Position numbers and translations under genes: made by a program. A stretch of DNA of 64,000 nucleotides. Source: Mycoplana azooxidifex (GTDB taxonomy: Bacteria > Pseudomonadota > Alphaproteobacteria > Rhizobiales > Rhizobiaceae). Under the pieces are notes generated by a model. It did not search any database and was not told where the DNA came from. It was given only the letters and a program-made list of their open reading frames with translations. Numbering within the stretch: the first letter of the stretch is position 1; each line of letters opens with the position of its first letter. The stretch spans positions 124,001-188,000 of the forward strand of contig NZ_JACIEE010000007.1 of assembly GCF_014196765.1 (NCBI RefSeq), read 5' to 3'. Below are positions 1-8,893 of the stretch, one piece after another.

Positions 1-37
1 CTTCGGCGAGCTTGCCGATCGAAAAGACGCGTTCCAT
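1..37 (-). CDS. MerR-family metal-responsive regulator, N-terminus only
   Basis: Only the first 12 codons lie in the window (MERVFSIGKLAE), reading off the left edge. That is the start of a MerR-type winged helix (ZntR/CadR/PbrR group). It is transcribed away from the P-type ATPase at 105, and a MerR-type dyad lies between the two genes, so it most likely activates that ATPase when Zn, Cd or Pb binds. The metal-binding C-terminus is not visible, so metal specificity cannot be read. Confidence 0.75.
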   Translation of the reverse strand, partial: MERVFSIGKLAE

Positions 38-49
38 GGATATTTCCGC

Positions 50-80
50 TTGAACCTATAGTGACTACAGGAATTATAGG
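50..80 (+). promoter_or_regulatory. MerR-type overspaced promoter and operator for the metal ATPase
   Basis: A -35 TTGAAC (50-55) and a -10 TATAGG (75-80) are separated by 19 bp, the long spacer typical of MerR-activated promoters. The spacer holds an imperfect dyad, CCTATAG-TGA-CTACAGG (55-71, 6 of 7 arm positions paired), close to the known ZntR/CadR-type operator. It lies 25 bp upstream of the ATPase start. Confidence 0.8.
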
Positions 81-104
81 TGGTGCAGATCAGGGAGATT
101 TGCA

Positions 105-2393
105 ATGGACAAGCGCCTTCAGCCCGAGACCGACAGCACCGCCGGACAGGAGCATAAGCACGGTCACGCCCATGCACACGGCGACGGCCATCAGCACGCA
201 GGCGGCTGCTGCGCGGCCGACGAAGCCGGACCAGTTGCGACGGACGAGGCCGAGGTCGGCGACGGCTACCGGCGCTTCCGCATTTCGGGCATGGACTGCG
301 CAAGCTGCGCCAACACCATCAGCACCGCCGTCGGCGGCATGCCCGGCGTCAGGGACGTCCGCGTTTCCGTTCCGCGGGAGATGATGTTCATCGCGATCGA
401 CGAGGCCAGGACGCCACTCGACCGGGTGGGCGAGCGGGTCAAAAGCCTCGGCTATGGCGCCGAGCTCCTGGCCGCGGACGCCCCGGCCCCGCGGCCGGTA
501 GCCGTCGCCTGGTGGCGGACGCCCAAGGGCCTGCATGCCATCGTCGGCGGGATCGCGACCGCAGCCGCCTTCGTCATCAATCATATCTGGCCTGTCGCCG
601 GGCATTACCTGTTCATCGCCGCGGCCGTTCTCCTGGCGCTGCCCATCGCGCGCCGCGCCGTAGCCGCAGCGCTTGCAGGCGCGCCCTTCACCATCGAGAT
701 GCTGATGACGGTTGCCGTCATCGGTGCGGTCATCATCGGCGAGCCGGCCGAGGCGACGGTGGTCGTCTTCCTGTTTGCGACCGGCGAGGTACTCGAAGGC
801 TACGCCGCCAGCCGCGCCCGCGCCGGGATCGAGGCTTTGGCGTCGCTCGTGCCCGACCGGGCCTTCATCGAGGAGGACGGCGTCGTGCGCGAGGTTGCCG
901 CTGCAAGCATCCGACCCGGCCACGTCGTGCTGGCCCGGCCGGGCGACCATGTGGCGGCGGACGGCACGGTCATCGAAGGCCGCGCGCATCTGGACGAGGC
1001 GGCGATCACCGGCGAAAGCATCCCGGTATCGCGCGGGCCCGGCGAGAAGGTCTTCGCCGGCTCGGTCGCGATCGATGCGGCCCTGAAGATCCGCGCGGAG
1101 AAGTCGGCGGCCGACAACACCATCGCCCGCATGGTCGCATTGGTCGAGGAGGCGCAGGATGCAAAGGCCCCCGCACAGCGCTTCATCGACAGTTTCTCGC
1201 GGATCTACACCCCGCTGATCGCAGCCCTCGGGCTGCTGGTCGCTATCGTCCCGCCCCTCTTTCTCGGCGGCGAATGGCACACCTGGATCTATCGCGGGCT
1301 GGCGCTGCTGCTGATCGGCTGCCCCTGTGCGCTCGTCATATCCGTCCCCGCCGCCGTCGCCTCCGCGCTGGCGACGGCAGCACGCGCCGGCATCCTTGCC
1401 AAGGGCGGCGTCATCCTGGAAACGCTGGCGAAGGCGGAAGTCGTCGCTTTCGACAAGACCGGCACGCTGACCCGCGGCCGGCCGGCGGTGACCGACGTAC
1501 ATGCCACGGATGGCACGGTGGAAGACCTGCTGGCGCTGGCGGCGGCGATCGAGGCCGGCTCGAGCCATCCCCTGGCGGAGGCCATCGTCGCCGAGGCGCA
1601 GACCCGCAAGCTCACGCCGGCTCCGGCATCGGAGATCAGGGCGCTCGCAGGACGCGGCGTCAGCGGATCGGTCGCCGGACGGACGATCTTCATCGGCGCA
1701 CCGCGCTTTGCCGCCGAGGAAGGCACGATCGGCACAGCACTCACTGAGAAGATCGCAGCCTTCGAGCAGGCCGGCAACACCATCGCCGTGGTCGTCGCCG
1801 ACAAGGTCGGCGTCGGCGCGATCGCGCTGCGCGACGAACCGCGCGACGATGCGCGCGCGGGCATCGCCGCGCTGAAGGCGCTCGGGGTCCGCACACTGAT
1901 GCTCTCCGGCGACAATCCCGCGACCGCCGCCGCCATCGGCCGCTCTCTGTCGATCGACGACGCCCGCGGTGGCCTGCTGCCGGCCGACAAGGTCGATGCG
2001 ATCCGCAAGCTGTCCAAAGAGCGCGGCACGGTGATGGTCGGCGACGGCATCAACGACGCGGCGGCGCTCGCGGCGGCGAGCGTGGGCATGGCGATGGGAT
2101 CGGGCACCGGCCTTGCCCGGGAGACGGCGGGCGTCGCGTTGATGGGCAACCGCCTGGCCGATGTCGCCCGCGCGATCGCGCTCGGACGGGCGACGATGGC
2201 CAACATCCGCCAGAACGTCGCCATTGCGCTCGGGCTGAAGGCCGTTTTCCTGGTGACCACCATTCTCGGCATCACGGGCCTCTGGATCGCCGTCTTCGCC
2301 GATACCGGGGCCACGGTGCTGGTGACGCTGAACGCCATGCGGCTGCTCCTGCCGCCGGCAGGCGCGGCCTCCGGGCGGGGTGCTTCGACGTGA
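105..2393 (+). CDS. zntA: Zn/Cd/Pb-translocating P1B-type ATPase
   Basis: Inner-membrane heavy-metal efflux pump, 762 residues. The N-terminus is histidine-rich (residues about 17-32) with a CC pair at 35-36, followed by a heavy-metal-associated domain with the metal site GMDCASC (C65, C68). The membrane metal site CPC is at 406-408, the phosphorylated DKTGTLT aspartate is D450, an SHPLAEA motif follows, and a GDGINDAAAL hinge lies near the C-terminus. CPC plus the His/Cys-rich tail points to divalent soft metals (ZntA/CadA group), not the copper pumps. The start follows AGGGAG. A divergent MerR gene and its operator lie immediately upstream, so metal-induced expression is expected. Which metal dominates cannot be read from sequence. 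Confidence 0.9.
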   Translation: MDKRLQPETDSTAGQEHKHGHAHAHGDGHQHAGGCCAADEAGPVATDEAEVGDGYRRFRISGMDCASCANTISTAVGGMPGVRDVRVSVPREMMFIAIDEARTPLDRVGERVKSLGYGAELLAADAPAPRPVAVAWWRTPKGLHAIVGGIATAAAFVINHIWPVAGHYLFIAAAVLLALPIARRAVAAALAGAPFTIEMLMTVAVIGAVIIGEPAEATVVVFLFATGEVLEGYAASRARAGIEALASLVPDRAFIEEDGVVREVAAASIRPGHVVLARPGDHVAADGTVIEGRAHLDEAAITGESIPVSRGPGEKVFAGSVAIDAALKIRAEKSAADNTIARMVALVEEAQDAKAPAQRFIDSFSRIYTPLIAALGLLVAIVPPLFLGGEWHTWIYRGLALLLIGCPCALVISVPAAVASALATAARAGILAKGGVILETLAKAEVVAFDKTGTLTRGRPAVTDVHATDGTVEDLLALAAAIEAGSSHPLAEAIVAEAQTRKLTPAPASEIRALAGRGVSGSVAGRTIFIGAPRFAAEEGTIGTALTEKIAAFEQAGNTIAVVVADKVGVGAIALRDEPRDDARAGIAALKALGVRTLMLSGDNPATAAAIGRSLSIDDARGGLLPADKVDAIRKLSKERGTVMVGDGINDAAALAAASVGMAMGSGTGLARETAGVALMGNRLADVARAIALGRATMANIRQNVAIALGLKAVFLVTTILGITGLWIAVFADTGATVLVTLNAMRLLLPPAGAASGRGAST

Positions 2394-2488
2394 GAGGCGG
2401 GCCGCAGACCGCGTTTCAGTGATGGTCGATAGGCCGCCCGGGTGATAGAATTCGCCCCGCAGATCCATTGCGAAATGGAGGGGCGACA

Positions 2489-3721
2489 ATGAAGCGAATG
2501 CCGGGCATGCGGGCGCCGAAGCTGCTCGCGTTGTCGACGATGGTTCTCCTCGCATCCCTTGCCGTGGCTGCGGCATCACCACCGTCCGAAATCGTGGCGG
2601 CGGCGCGCAGGGAGGGCCGGCTCATCGTCGTCGCCTTGCCCCGCGACTGGTGCGACTACGGCCGCATCATCGACGGCTTCGAGCAGAAGTACGGCCTGGT
2701 GGTCGACGAACGCGCTCCGGAGGCATCGTCGGAGCAGGTCCTCGACGCGATCCGCGCTGGCCGCGACGAGGACGACGCAAGTGCACCGGATGTCATCGAC
2801 GTCGGCCTGTCCTTCGCAGTGGCGGCGAAGAAGGAGGGCCTCCTGCAGCCCTACAGGATATCCACCTGGGGTTCGGTTCCGGGCGACGCCAGGGACGCCG
2901 ACGGATACTGGTATGGCGGCTACTACGGCGTGCTCGCGTTCGCCGTCAATACCGACCGCGTTCCGCGGCTGCCGACAGACTGGGCCGATCTCGCCTCGGC
3001 CGAATTCAGGGGTTCAGTCGGCATCGCCGGCGACATCGGCTCGAACCAGACGATCCAGACCGTGCTGGCCGCGGGCCTGTCGGCAACGAACGGGCGGATG
3101 GACGAGGCAGCGCAACGGGGACTGGCGTTTTTTGCCGAATTGCACAGGATCGGCAACTTCGTGCCCATCATCGGAAACGCCGCAAGCCTTGCCGACGGAC
3201 GCACACCCATCCTCATCCGCTGGGATTATCTCGCTCTCGGCGACCGCGATGCCTTGAGGGACAAGGCCCGCATCGAGGTGGTCAGGCCGCGCACGGGCCG
3301 TCTCGCCGGAATCTACGCCCAGGCCATCAGCGCCTTCGCAAGGCATCCCTCCGCCGCGCGGCTCTGGATGGAGCATCTCTACTCGGACGAGGCGCAACTC
3401 TTCATGCTCGGGGGCGGATGTCAGCCGATCCGCCTCAGCGCCCTGATGCACGAGGGGAAGGTGCCCGCGAGCCTGCAGCGGGACCTGCCGACACTCAACG
3501 ACGAGCAGGGCGGAGGTCGGAGCGAGCCGTTATTCCCGACGATCGAGGAACTGGAACGGGCAAGAGACATCATCATGAAGGGGTGGGAGGGCATCGTCGG
3601 CGTCACGATCGAATGCCAGCCGGCCGAAGAGCCCGACCCCGGCCCGATTTCGCAGCAGGGGACGGGCACGCAACTGGCTGCACGCCCGTTGCAGTGCCCC
3701 GGCGGGCCATCGGTCCAATAG
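2489..3721 (+). CDS. Orphan extracellular solute-binding protein (family 1-like)
   Basis: Predicted periplasmic binding protein of 410 residues. A basic start (MKRMPGMRAPK), a hydrophobic stretch and AAA/S give a signal peptide of about 28 residues. The body has features of iron/polyamine-type binding proteins: EGRLIVVALP, an FEQKYGLVVD segment, PDVIDVG, and a GVLAFAVNTD strand. No permease or ATPase gene is adjacent, so its transporter is elsewhere or it acts alone. The C-terminus carries an unusual Pro/Gln-rich tail of about 35 residues with two cysteines. The ATG at 2489 was chosen because GGAGGGG (2477-2483) precedes it; a TTG at 2468 is possible. The ligand is unknown. Confidence 0.75.
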   Translation: MKRMPGMRAPKLLALSTMVLLASLAVAAASPPSEIVAAARREGRLIVVALPRDWCDYGRIIDGFEQKYGLVVDERAPEASSEQVLDAIRAGRDEDDASAPDVIDVGLSFAVAAKKEGLLQPYRISTWGSVPGDARDADGYWYGGYYGVLAFAVNTDRVPRLPTDWADLASAEFRGSVGIAGDIGSNQTIQTVLAAGLSATNGRMDEAAQRGLAFFAELHRIGNFVPIIGNAASLADGRTPILIRWDYLALGDRDALRDKARIEVVRPRTGRLAGIYAQAISAFARHPSAARLWMEHLYSDEAQLFMLGGGCQPIRLSALMHEGKVPASLQRDLPTLNDEQGGGRSEPLFPTIEELERARDIIMKGWEGIVGVTIECQPAEEPDPGPISQQGTGTQLAARPLQCPGGPSVQ

Positions 3722-3775
3722 AACCGTTCGTTGCTGCCGGTTCGGACGGGGGCTGCAACCGACGGCTTCCCGCCC

Positions 3776-4804
3776 TCAGCGGACCTGTTGCGCCTCGGGG
3801 AACTGCCAGCTTCCGTCCAGGATCGCCGCCTGCGGCTGGTAGAGGCGGACCAGGTAGTTCCAGCCTTCGGGAGTCGGCAGGCAATTTACGCTCTGGGTGT
3901 CGCAGCCGCCGAACTGGACCTTGACGGTCCCGTCTCCCTCCTTGGCGGCCGTCAGGTTGTTGAGGGAATAGGCATTGAGCGCGTTCGGCACGAAGAAGCC
4001 CTGGGCGTTGTAGACGCTGATGGACCAGAAGCCGTCGACCGGCACGTCCCTCACGCTCAGCCGATAGACGGTGCGGCCGTCATTATGCCGCGGCGTGACG
4101 TTCAGGTAGATGGCCTCCTTGTCCGGATTGCCGCCCCACCCGGCCGCCGTCCCGATCAGGTGCCGGATCGGATCGACCTCGCTTCTGCTGCCGAAAGCGT
4201 GGCGCAGGTCGGGCAGGGTCGTGTTCAGCACCAGCAGGGCGTCGCGGATCTTCTTCTGGCTCACCTTGTCCCAATCCGGAATCTCGAAGTGCCCGGGTTC
4301 CGCCTGTTCCACCGCAATGGCATCCTGCAGCGCATGGGCGGCCCTCAGGTCGGCAGGCTGCTGCGGATCCACGAGCGTGCGCACGGCCACCAGCATGTAG
4401 CGCGTGCCGATCTGCTCCCTGGTGAAGGTATGGCTGCCCTTGCCGTGGGCGATGAAGGGTACGTAGTGGTCCTCGTCGATGACCATCAGCGACATGAAGC
4501 GCGTCCCGGCATCCGGCATCGAGACGGTCACGGGGCCGGCGTCGAGATCGAAGACGCCGGACGAGTACAGCGTATCGCGATTGCTGCGGATCACGGTCTG
4601 CCGGTCGATCGGCATCATCTCGCGGCGGTGCTGCAGCTTGCCGAACGCGCCGCCGGCGGCCTCAACGGCGAAATACATGTCCGACTCCGCCCGCGTGAAG
4701 TTGTCGGGCGTCACCGGGACGGCTTCGGCAGCCCGCCCCGCGCTTGGAAGACATCCGAAGGCGAACGCCATGGACAGTGCGAATGCTGGCAACCTGTGCG
4801 TCAT
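3776..4804 (-). CDS. Secreted DUF1254/DUF1214-domain protein
   Basis: Protein of 342 residues with a signal peptide (MTHRLPAFALSMAFAFGCLPSAGRAA). The N-terminal part (VTPDNFTRAESDMYFAV) matches the DUF1254 type. The C-terminal part, with the GFWSISVYNAQGFFVPN strand, matches DUF1214. The biochemical role of this family is not established. The ATG at 4804 follows a GAGGGG-type site and begins the signal peptide; an upstream frame opening would add 13 residues without one. It converges on the solute-binding gene and stands alone, so context gives no function. Confidence 0.8.
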   Translation of the reverse strand: MTHRLPAFALSMAFAFGCLPSAGRAAEAVPVTPDNFTRAESDMYFAVEAAGGAFGKLQHRREMMPIDRQTVIRSNRDTLYSSGVFDLDAGPVTVSMPDAGTRFMSLMVIDEDHYVPFIAHGKGSHTFTREQIGTRYMLVAVRTLVDPQQPADLRAAHALQDAIAVEQAEPGHFEIPDWDKVSQKKIRDALLVLNTTLPDLRHAFGSRSEVDPIRHLIGTAAGWGGNPDKEAIYLNVTPRHNDGRTVYRLSVRDVPVDGFWSISVYNAQGFFVPNALNAYSLNNLTAAKEGDGTVKVQFGGCDTQSVNCLPTPEGWNYLVRLYQPQAAILDGSWQFPEAQQVR

Positions 4805-4893
4805 TACGAGCCCCCTCGACGATCGCTCTGTGGAATTCGGCAAATCTGGCGTGTAAACTAGGACTCGCTGCCATGATTTCGAGTAGGCCGCGA

Positions 4894-5718
4894 TCAGAAC
4901 GTCGGCGGCGTGTTGATCCAGATCAGCACCGTCTCGCCATCGTGGCGGTTGCGCCAGGAATGGTGGCGGCGGCTGTCGAAGTAGATGGAATCGCCAGGCC
5001 CCAGATCATGGAACTCGTCGCCGTCGAGCACCATCTCGAACCGGCCGGAAAGCACGTGGATGAATTCCTCGCCTTCATGGCGATAGGCGCCGTCGCTGGA
5101 GGCTCCCGGAGACAGAAGGAAGCGGTGGCAGTCCATCATGTTGCGGCCGTCGGCCAGCACCTGCACGACGACGCCCGGCGACGTCTCCGGCCAGAAATTC
5201 CACTCGCCGGCACGCACGACGCTGCGCTGCTCCACGTCATCCTCGCCGGAGAGCTTCGAGACGGTCGTGCCGTAGTACTCGGCAAGGTCGTGCATCACGC
5301 GAAACGTCACCCCTTGCGAGGTGCGCTCGAAGGTGGACAGGACCGAGGTGGCAATGCCGATGTCGCCTGCGACCTGCTCCAGCGTCTTGCCGGCGGCGTG
5401 CCGCAATGCCCTGAACTTGCGCCCGACCCCTTGCGCCGCGTCGCCCTCGACAGAGGGTGTGGAAACGGCGTCCGATGCCGCATCCTCCGCCTCCAGTGCC
5501 TCGCGGATCGCGGCCGGATTGAGCCCGCGCGCGGCACGATACCAGGAGATCTTCTTCAGCCGCGCCACGTCGTCGGCGCTGTATTGTCGATGGCCGGTCT
5601 CCGACCGTCCCGGCACCACCAGACCCTGGCTTTCCCAAAGCCGCAACGTCGAAGCGGAAACGCCGGCAAGCCGCGCGGCTTCCGCCACCTTGTAGTGAAC
5701 CGTTTCCGGATCGCTCAT
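4894..5718 (-). CDS. MerR-XRE-cupin fusion regulator of the GABA genes
   Basis: A 274-residue transcription factor with an unusual three-part layout. A MerR-like winged helix covers residues 8-75 (YKVAEAARLAGVSASTLRLW), an XRE-type helix-turn-helix follows at about 98-147 (KTLEQVAGDIGIATSVLSTF), and a cupin sensor domain ends the protein at about 170-272 (HEGEEFIHVLSGRFEMVLDG, GPGDSIYFDS). The XRE-plus-cupin part resembles PuuR-type repressors of putrescine/GABA catabolism. It is divergent from gabT-gabD with paired palindromes between (5840-5889), so it probably controls them and itself. Effector and sign of control are unknown. The start at 5718 gives a clean MerR domain. Confidence 0.85.
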   Translation of the reverse strand: MSDPETVHYKVAEAARLAGVSASTLRLWESQGLVVPGRSETGHRQYSADDVARLKKISWYRAARGLNPAAIREALEAEDAASDAVSTPSVEGDAAQGVGRKFRALRHAAGKTLEQVAGDIGIATSVLSTFERTSQGVTFRVMHDLAEYYGTTVSKLSGEDDVEQRSVVRAGEWNFWPETSPGVVVQVLADGRNMMDCHRFLLSPGASSDGAYRHEGEEFIHVLSGRFEMVLDGDEFHDLGPGDSIYFDSRRHHSWRNRHDGETVLIWINTPPTF

Positions 5719-5839
5719 GCCAATGAACCCTGATTCTTGTGTTATTCTCGCCGTTATAGCAGCTTGCGGGCCTCCGGCGCGCCATGCCTGTTCCATCAGG
5801 ACGCAGACCCTCGCCCGCCCGAAAATTCCCGTTGCAATC

Positions 5840-5896
5840 CTACAGAAAAAATGTAGGTATTGCATATGTTCTTGCAGAAAAAATGCAAGATATAAA
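5840..5896. promoter_or_regulatory. Twin operators and promoter between regulator and gabT
   Basis: Two inverted repeats share the same 7-nt centre GAAAAAA: CTACA-GAAAAAA-TGTAG (5840-5856) and CTTGCA-GAAAAAA-TGCAAG (5871-5889). Their centres lie 32 bp apart, about three helical turns, so two bound dimers would sit on one face of the DNA. A -10-like TATAAA (5891-5896) abuts the second site, 27 bp before gabT. This is the best candidate target of the divergent MerR-XRE-cupin regulator. Confidence 0.7.
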
Positions 5897-5922
5897 GCCC
5901 TCCAGCGTCAGGACTCCGCAAG

Positions 5923-7200
5923 ATGACCGCGACATCCCTCACCGACCGCAAGAATGCAGCCATCTCCCGCGGCGTTGGCATGACCACGCAGATCTACGCC
6001 GATCGCGCAGAAAACGCGGAGATCTGGGACAAGGAAGGCAATCGCTACATCGACTTCGCCGCCGGCATCGCCGTTGTCAACACCGGCCACCGGCATCCGC
6101 GCGTCATCGAGGCCGTCAAGGCGCAGCTCGACCGCTTCACCCACACCTGCCACCAGGTCGTCCCCTACGAGAACTACGTCGAGCTCGCCGAGCGGCTGAA
6201 CCAGCTCGTCCCCGGCAACTTCGCCAAGAAGACGATCTTCGTCACCACCGGCGCCGAAGCCGTGGAGAACGCCGTCAAGATCGCCCGCGCCGCCACGGGC
6301 CGACAGGCGGTCGTCGCCTTCGGCGGCGCTTTCCATGGCCGTACCTTCATGGGCATGGCGCTGACCGGCAAGGTCGTCCCCTACAAGGTCGGCTTCGGCG
6401 CGATGCCGGCCGACGTCTTCCACGTGCCCTTCCCCGTCGAACTGCAGGGCACCACGGCCGATCAGTCGATCGCAGCCCTGAAGAAGCTGTTTGCCGCCGA
6501 TGTCGATCCGAACCGTGTCGCCGCGATCATCATCGAGCCGGTACAGGGCGAAGGCGGTTTCTACCCAGCCCAGACCGCCTTCCTGAAGCAGATCCGCGAG
6601 ATCTGCGACCAGCACGGCATCCTCCTGATCGCCGACGAGGTCCAGACCGGCTTTGCCCGCACCGGCAAGCTGTTCGCCATGGAGCACCACGGCGTCGTGG
6701 CCGACCTGACGACGATGGCGAAGGGACTTGGCGGCGGCTTCCCCATCGCGGCCGTCACCGGCCGCGCCGAGATCATGGACGCGCCGGGCCCCGGCGGCCT
6801 CGGCGGCACCTATGCCGGCAATCCGCTGGGTGTCGCAGCTGCCCACGCCGTTCTCGACGTCATCAAGGACGAGGACCTCTGCAACCGCGCGACTAGCCTC
6901 GGCAACCGCCTCAAGCAGCGCCTCGAATCGCTGCGCGAGAAGGTTCCGGAAATCATCGACATCCGCGGCCCCGGTTTCATGAACGCCGTCGAGTTCAACG
7001 ACGCCAAGACCAAGCTGCCGAGCGCGGACTTCGCCAACAAGGTCCGGCTGAAAGCGCTGGAGAAGGGCCTGATCCTGCTGACCTGCGGCGTGCACGGCAA
7101 CGTCATCCGCTTCCTCGCACCACTGACGGTCCAGGACGAGGTCTTCGCCGAGGCGCTCGATATCATCGAGGCCTCGCTGCTGGAGGCCCGCGCCGCCTGA
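5923..7200 (+). CDS. gabT: 4-aminobutyrate--2-oxoglutarate aminotransferase
   Basis: Cytoplasmic PLP enzyme of 425 residues, class III aminotransferase. It transfers the amino group of GABA to 2-oxoglutarate, giving succinate semialdehyde and glutamate. Visible marks are the FVTTGAEAVENAVKIARA cofactor region, LIADEVQTGFARTGK with the PLP-contacting aspartate, and the Schiff-base lysine K267 in TMAKGLGGG. Length and motifs match GabT. 5-aminovalerate or other omega-amines are possible additional substrates. gabD follows after 106 bp, and the product of this enzyme is its substrate. Paired operators lie upstream. Confidence 0.92.
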   Translation: MTATSLTDRKNAAISRGVGMTTQIYADRAENAEIWDKEGNRYIDFAAGIAVVNTGHRHPRVIEAVKAQLDRFTHTCHQVVPYENYVELAERLNQLVPGNFAKKTIFVTTGAEAVENAVKIARAATGRQAVVAFGGAFHGRTFMGMALTGKVVPYKVGFGAMPADVFHVPFPVELQGTTADQSIAALKKLFAADVDPNRVAAIIIEPVQGEGGFYPAQTAFLKQIREICDQHGILLIADEVQTGFARTGKLFAMEHHGVVADLTTMAKGLGGGFPIAAVTGRAEIMDAPGPGGLGGTYAGNPLGVAAAHAVLDVIKDEDLCNRATSLGNRLKQRLESLREKVPEIIDIRGPGFMNAVEFNDAKTKLPSADFANKVRLKALEKGLILLTCGVHGNVIRFLAPLTVQDEVFAEALDIIEASLLEARAA

Positions 7201-7252
7201 GGCGACGCGAGCATCCGTTCAAATCATCGCTGGCAACACGGCAGGTGGCGAC

Positions 7253-7274
7253 GCCCGGGCGTATGCGTCCGGGC
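7253..7274 (+). repeat. GC-rich hairpin between gabT and gabD
   Basis: GCCCGGGCG-TATG-CGTCCGGGC forms a 9-bp stem with one G-U pair. It may protect the gabT message or act as a partial terminator. The GCCCGG...CCGGGC frame recurs at 8817-8838 and 20871-20890. Confidence 0.5.
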
Positions 7275-7306
7275 GCAGCCTGCGCTTTACCCGAAGGAAA
7301 AGTGAA

Positions 7307-8788
7307 ATGGCCTTCCACGACGCCCTCACCAAGCATCTGACCTCGACCGAGCTCCTGCGCGACCGCGGCTATGTCGACGGGAACTGGACTGGCGGCAACG
7401 GCACGGCCACCTTTGACGTCCTCAACCCGGCCACCGGCGAAAAACTGGCGACGCTGCCGGAGATGGGCGCGACCGAGACCTCTGCTGCCATCGACGCCGC
7501 CCACAAGGCGCAGCCGGCATGGGCCGCGCGCCCCGCCAAGGAGCGGAGTGCCATCCTGCGCAGATGGCATGACCTGATGGTTACCAATGCCGACGAACTC
7601 GCGGCGATCCTGACGGCGGAGATGGGCAAGCCGCTGGCGGATGCGAAGGGCGAGATCCTCTATGCCGCGTCCTATGTCGAGTGGTACGCGGAAGAGGCCA
7701 AGCGCATCAACGGCGAGACGATCCCAGCCCCTTCCGCAGACAAGCGCATGCTCGTCATCAGGCAGCCGGTCGGGGTCGTCGGCACGATCACGCCGTGGAA
7801 TTTCCCCGCAGCCATGATCGCGCGGAAGGTGGCGCCGGCCCTCGCCGTCGGCTGCACGGTGGTCTCCAAGCCGGCCGAGCAGACGCCGCTTTCGGCGATC
7901 GCGCTGGCGGTCCTGGCGGAGAAGGCAGGCGTTCCCGCCGGCGTCTTCAACGTCGTCCTCGGCACCGACGGACCGGCGATCGGCAAGGAGCTCTGCTTCA
8001 ACCCGAAGGTCCGCAAGATCTCGTTCACCGGCTCCACCGAAGTCGGCCGTATCCTGATGCGCCAGTGCGCCGACCAGATCAAGAAGGTCAGTCTCGAGCT
8101 CGGCGGCAACGCGCCTTTCATCGTCTTCGACGATGCCGATATCGACGCCGCCGTCGACGGCGCGCTCACTTCGAAGTATCGCAATGCCGGCCAGACCTGC
8201 GTCTGCGCCAACCGGATCTATGTCCAATCGAACGTCTATGACGCCTTCGCCGAAAAGCTCGCAGCCAAAGTGAAGCAGCTTTCGGTCGGCAGCGGCTTCG
8301 ACAAGGGCGTCTCGATCGGTCCGCTGATCGAGGAAGCAGCGATCGAGAAGGTCGAGGCGCACATCGCCGACGCCGTCTCCAGGGGTGCCAAGATCCTATC
8401 CGGCGGCAAGCGCTTTGCCGGGGAAGGGACCTTCTTCCAGCCGACGATCCTGACCGGCGTCGACCGCACCATGAAGGTGGCGCGCGAGGAGACCTTCGGG
8501 CCGGTCGCGCCGCTGTTCCGCTTCGGCACCGTCGACGACGTGATCGCGCAGGCCAACGACACCGAGTTCGGGCTCGCGGCATACTTCTTTGCTGAAGACC
8601 TGAAGAAGGTCTGGAAGGTAGCGGAGGCGCTGGAATACGGCATGGTCGGCATCAACACCGGCCTGATTTCCTCGGAGGCCGCCCCCTTCGGCGGCATCAA
8701 GCAATCAGGGCTGGGGCGCGAAGGCTCACACCACGGCGCCGACGACTATCTGGAGATGAAGTATCTCTGCATGGGCAACCTCGCCTGA
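7307..8788 (+). CDS. gabD: NAD(P)-dependent succinate-semialdehyde dehydrogenase
   Basis: Aldehyde dehydrogenase of 493 residues that oxidises succinate semialdehyde to succinate, feeding GABA carbon into the TCA cycle. Visible motifs are VVGTITPWNFPAAM (cofactor-binding strand and the tetrahedral-intermediate Asn), FTGSTEVGR, the general base E264 in LELGGNAPF, and the catalytic C298 in GQTCVCANR. The second cysteine two residues later is typical of bacterial GabD. It lies downstream of gabT on the same strand; the 106-bp gap holds a hairpin that could tune relative expression. Confidence 0.93.
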   Translation: MAFHDALTKHLTSTELLRDRGYVDGNWTGGNGTATFDVLNPATGEKLATLPEMGATETSAAIDAAHKAQPAWAARPAKERSAILRRWHDLMVTNADELAAILTAEMGKPLADAKGEILYAASYVEWYAEEAKRINGETIPAPSADKRMLVIRQPVGVVGTITPWNFPAAMIARKVAPALAVGCTVVSKPAEQTPLSAIALAVLAEKAGVPAGVFNVVLGTDGPAIGKELCFNPKVRKISFTGSTEVGRILMRQCADQIKKVSLELGGNAPFIVFDDADIDAAVDGALTSKYRNAGQTCVCANRIYVQSNVYDAFAEKLAAKVKQLSVGSGFDKGVSIGPLIEEAAIEKVEAHIADAVSRGAKILSGGKRFAGEGTFFQPTILTGVDRTMKVAREETFGPVAPLFRFGTVDDVIAQANDTEFGLAAYFFAEDLKKVWKVAEALEYGMVGINTGLISSEAAPFGGIKQSGLGREGSHHGADDYLEMKYLCMGNLA

Positions 8789-8816
8789 CGCGGGCACAAG
8801 GCTTGCGACCTCCGAC

Positions 8817-8838
8817 GCCCGGGTCCCTGGATCCGGGC
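8817..8838 (+). terminator. Hairpin after gabD, possible terminator
   Basis: GCCCGGGT-CCCTGG-ATCCGGGC, an 8-bp stem with one G-U pair, begins 29 nt after the gabD stop and 56 nt before the end of the convergent hpaR-like gene. There is no T tract, so it may act as a 3'-stabilising hairpin. Confidence 0.45.
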
Positions 8839-8893
8839 GCCTTCGCATCCGCCCTTTTCGATCGGCAGCCGGAGAATGCCGCGCAGGCGGAGG

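Noticed and set aside
90-2582. Very long minus-strand open frame opposite the metal ATPase
   Set aside because: Low-complexity Arg/Asp-rich translation with no domain; a shadow of the GC-rich zntA gene.
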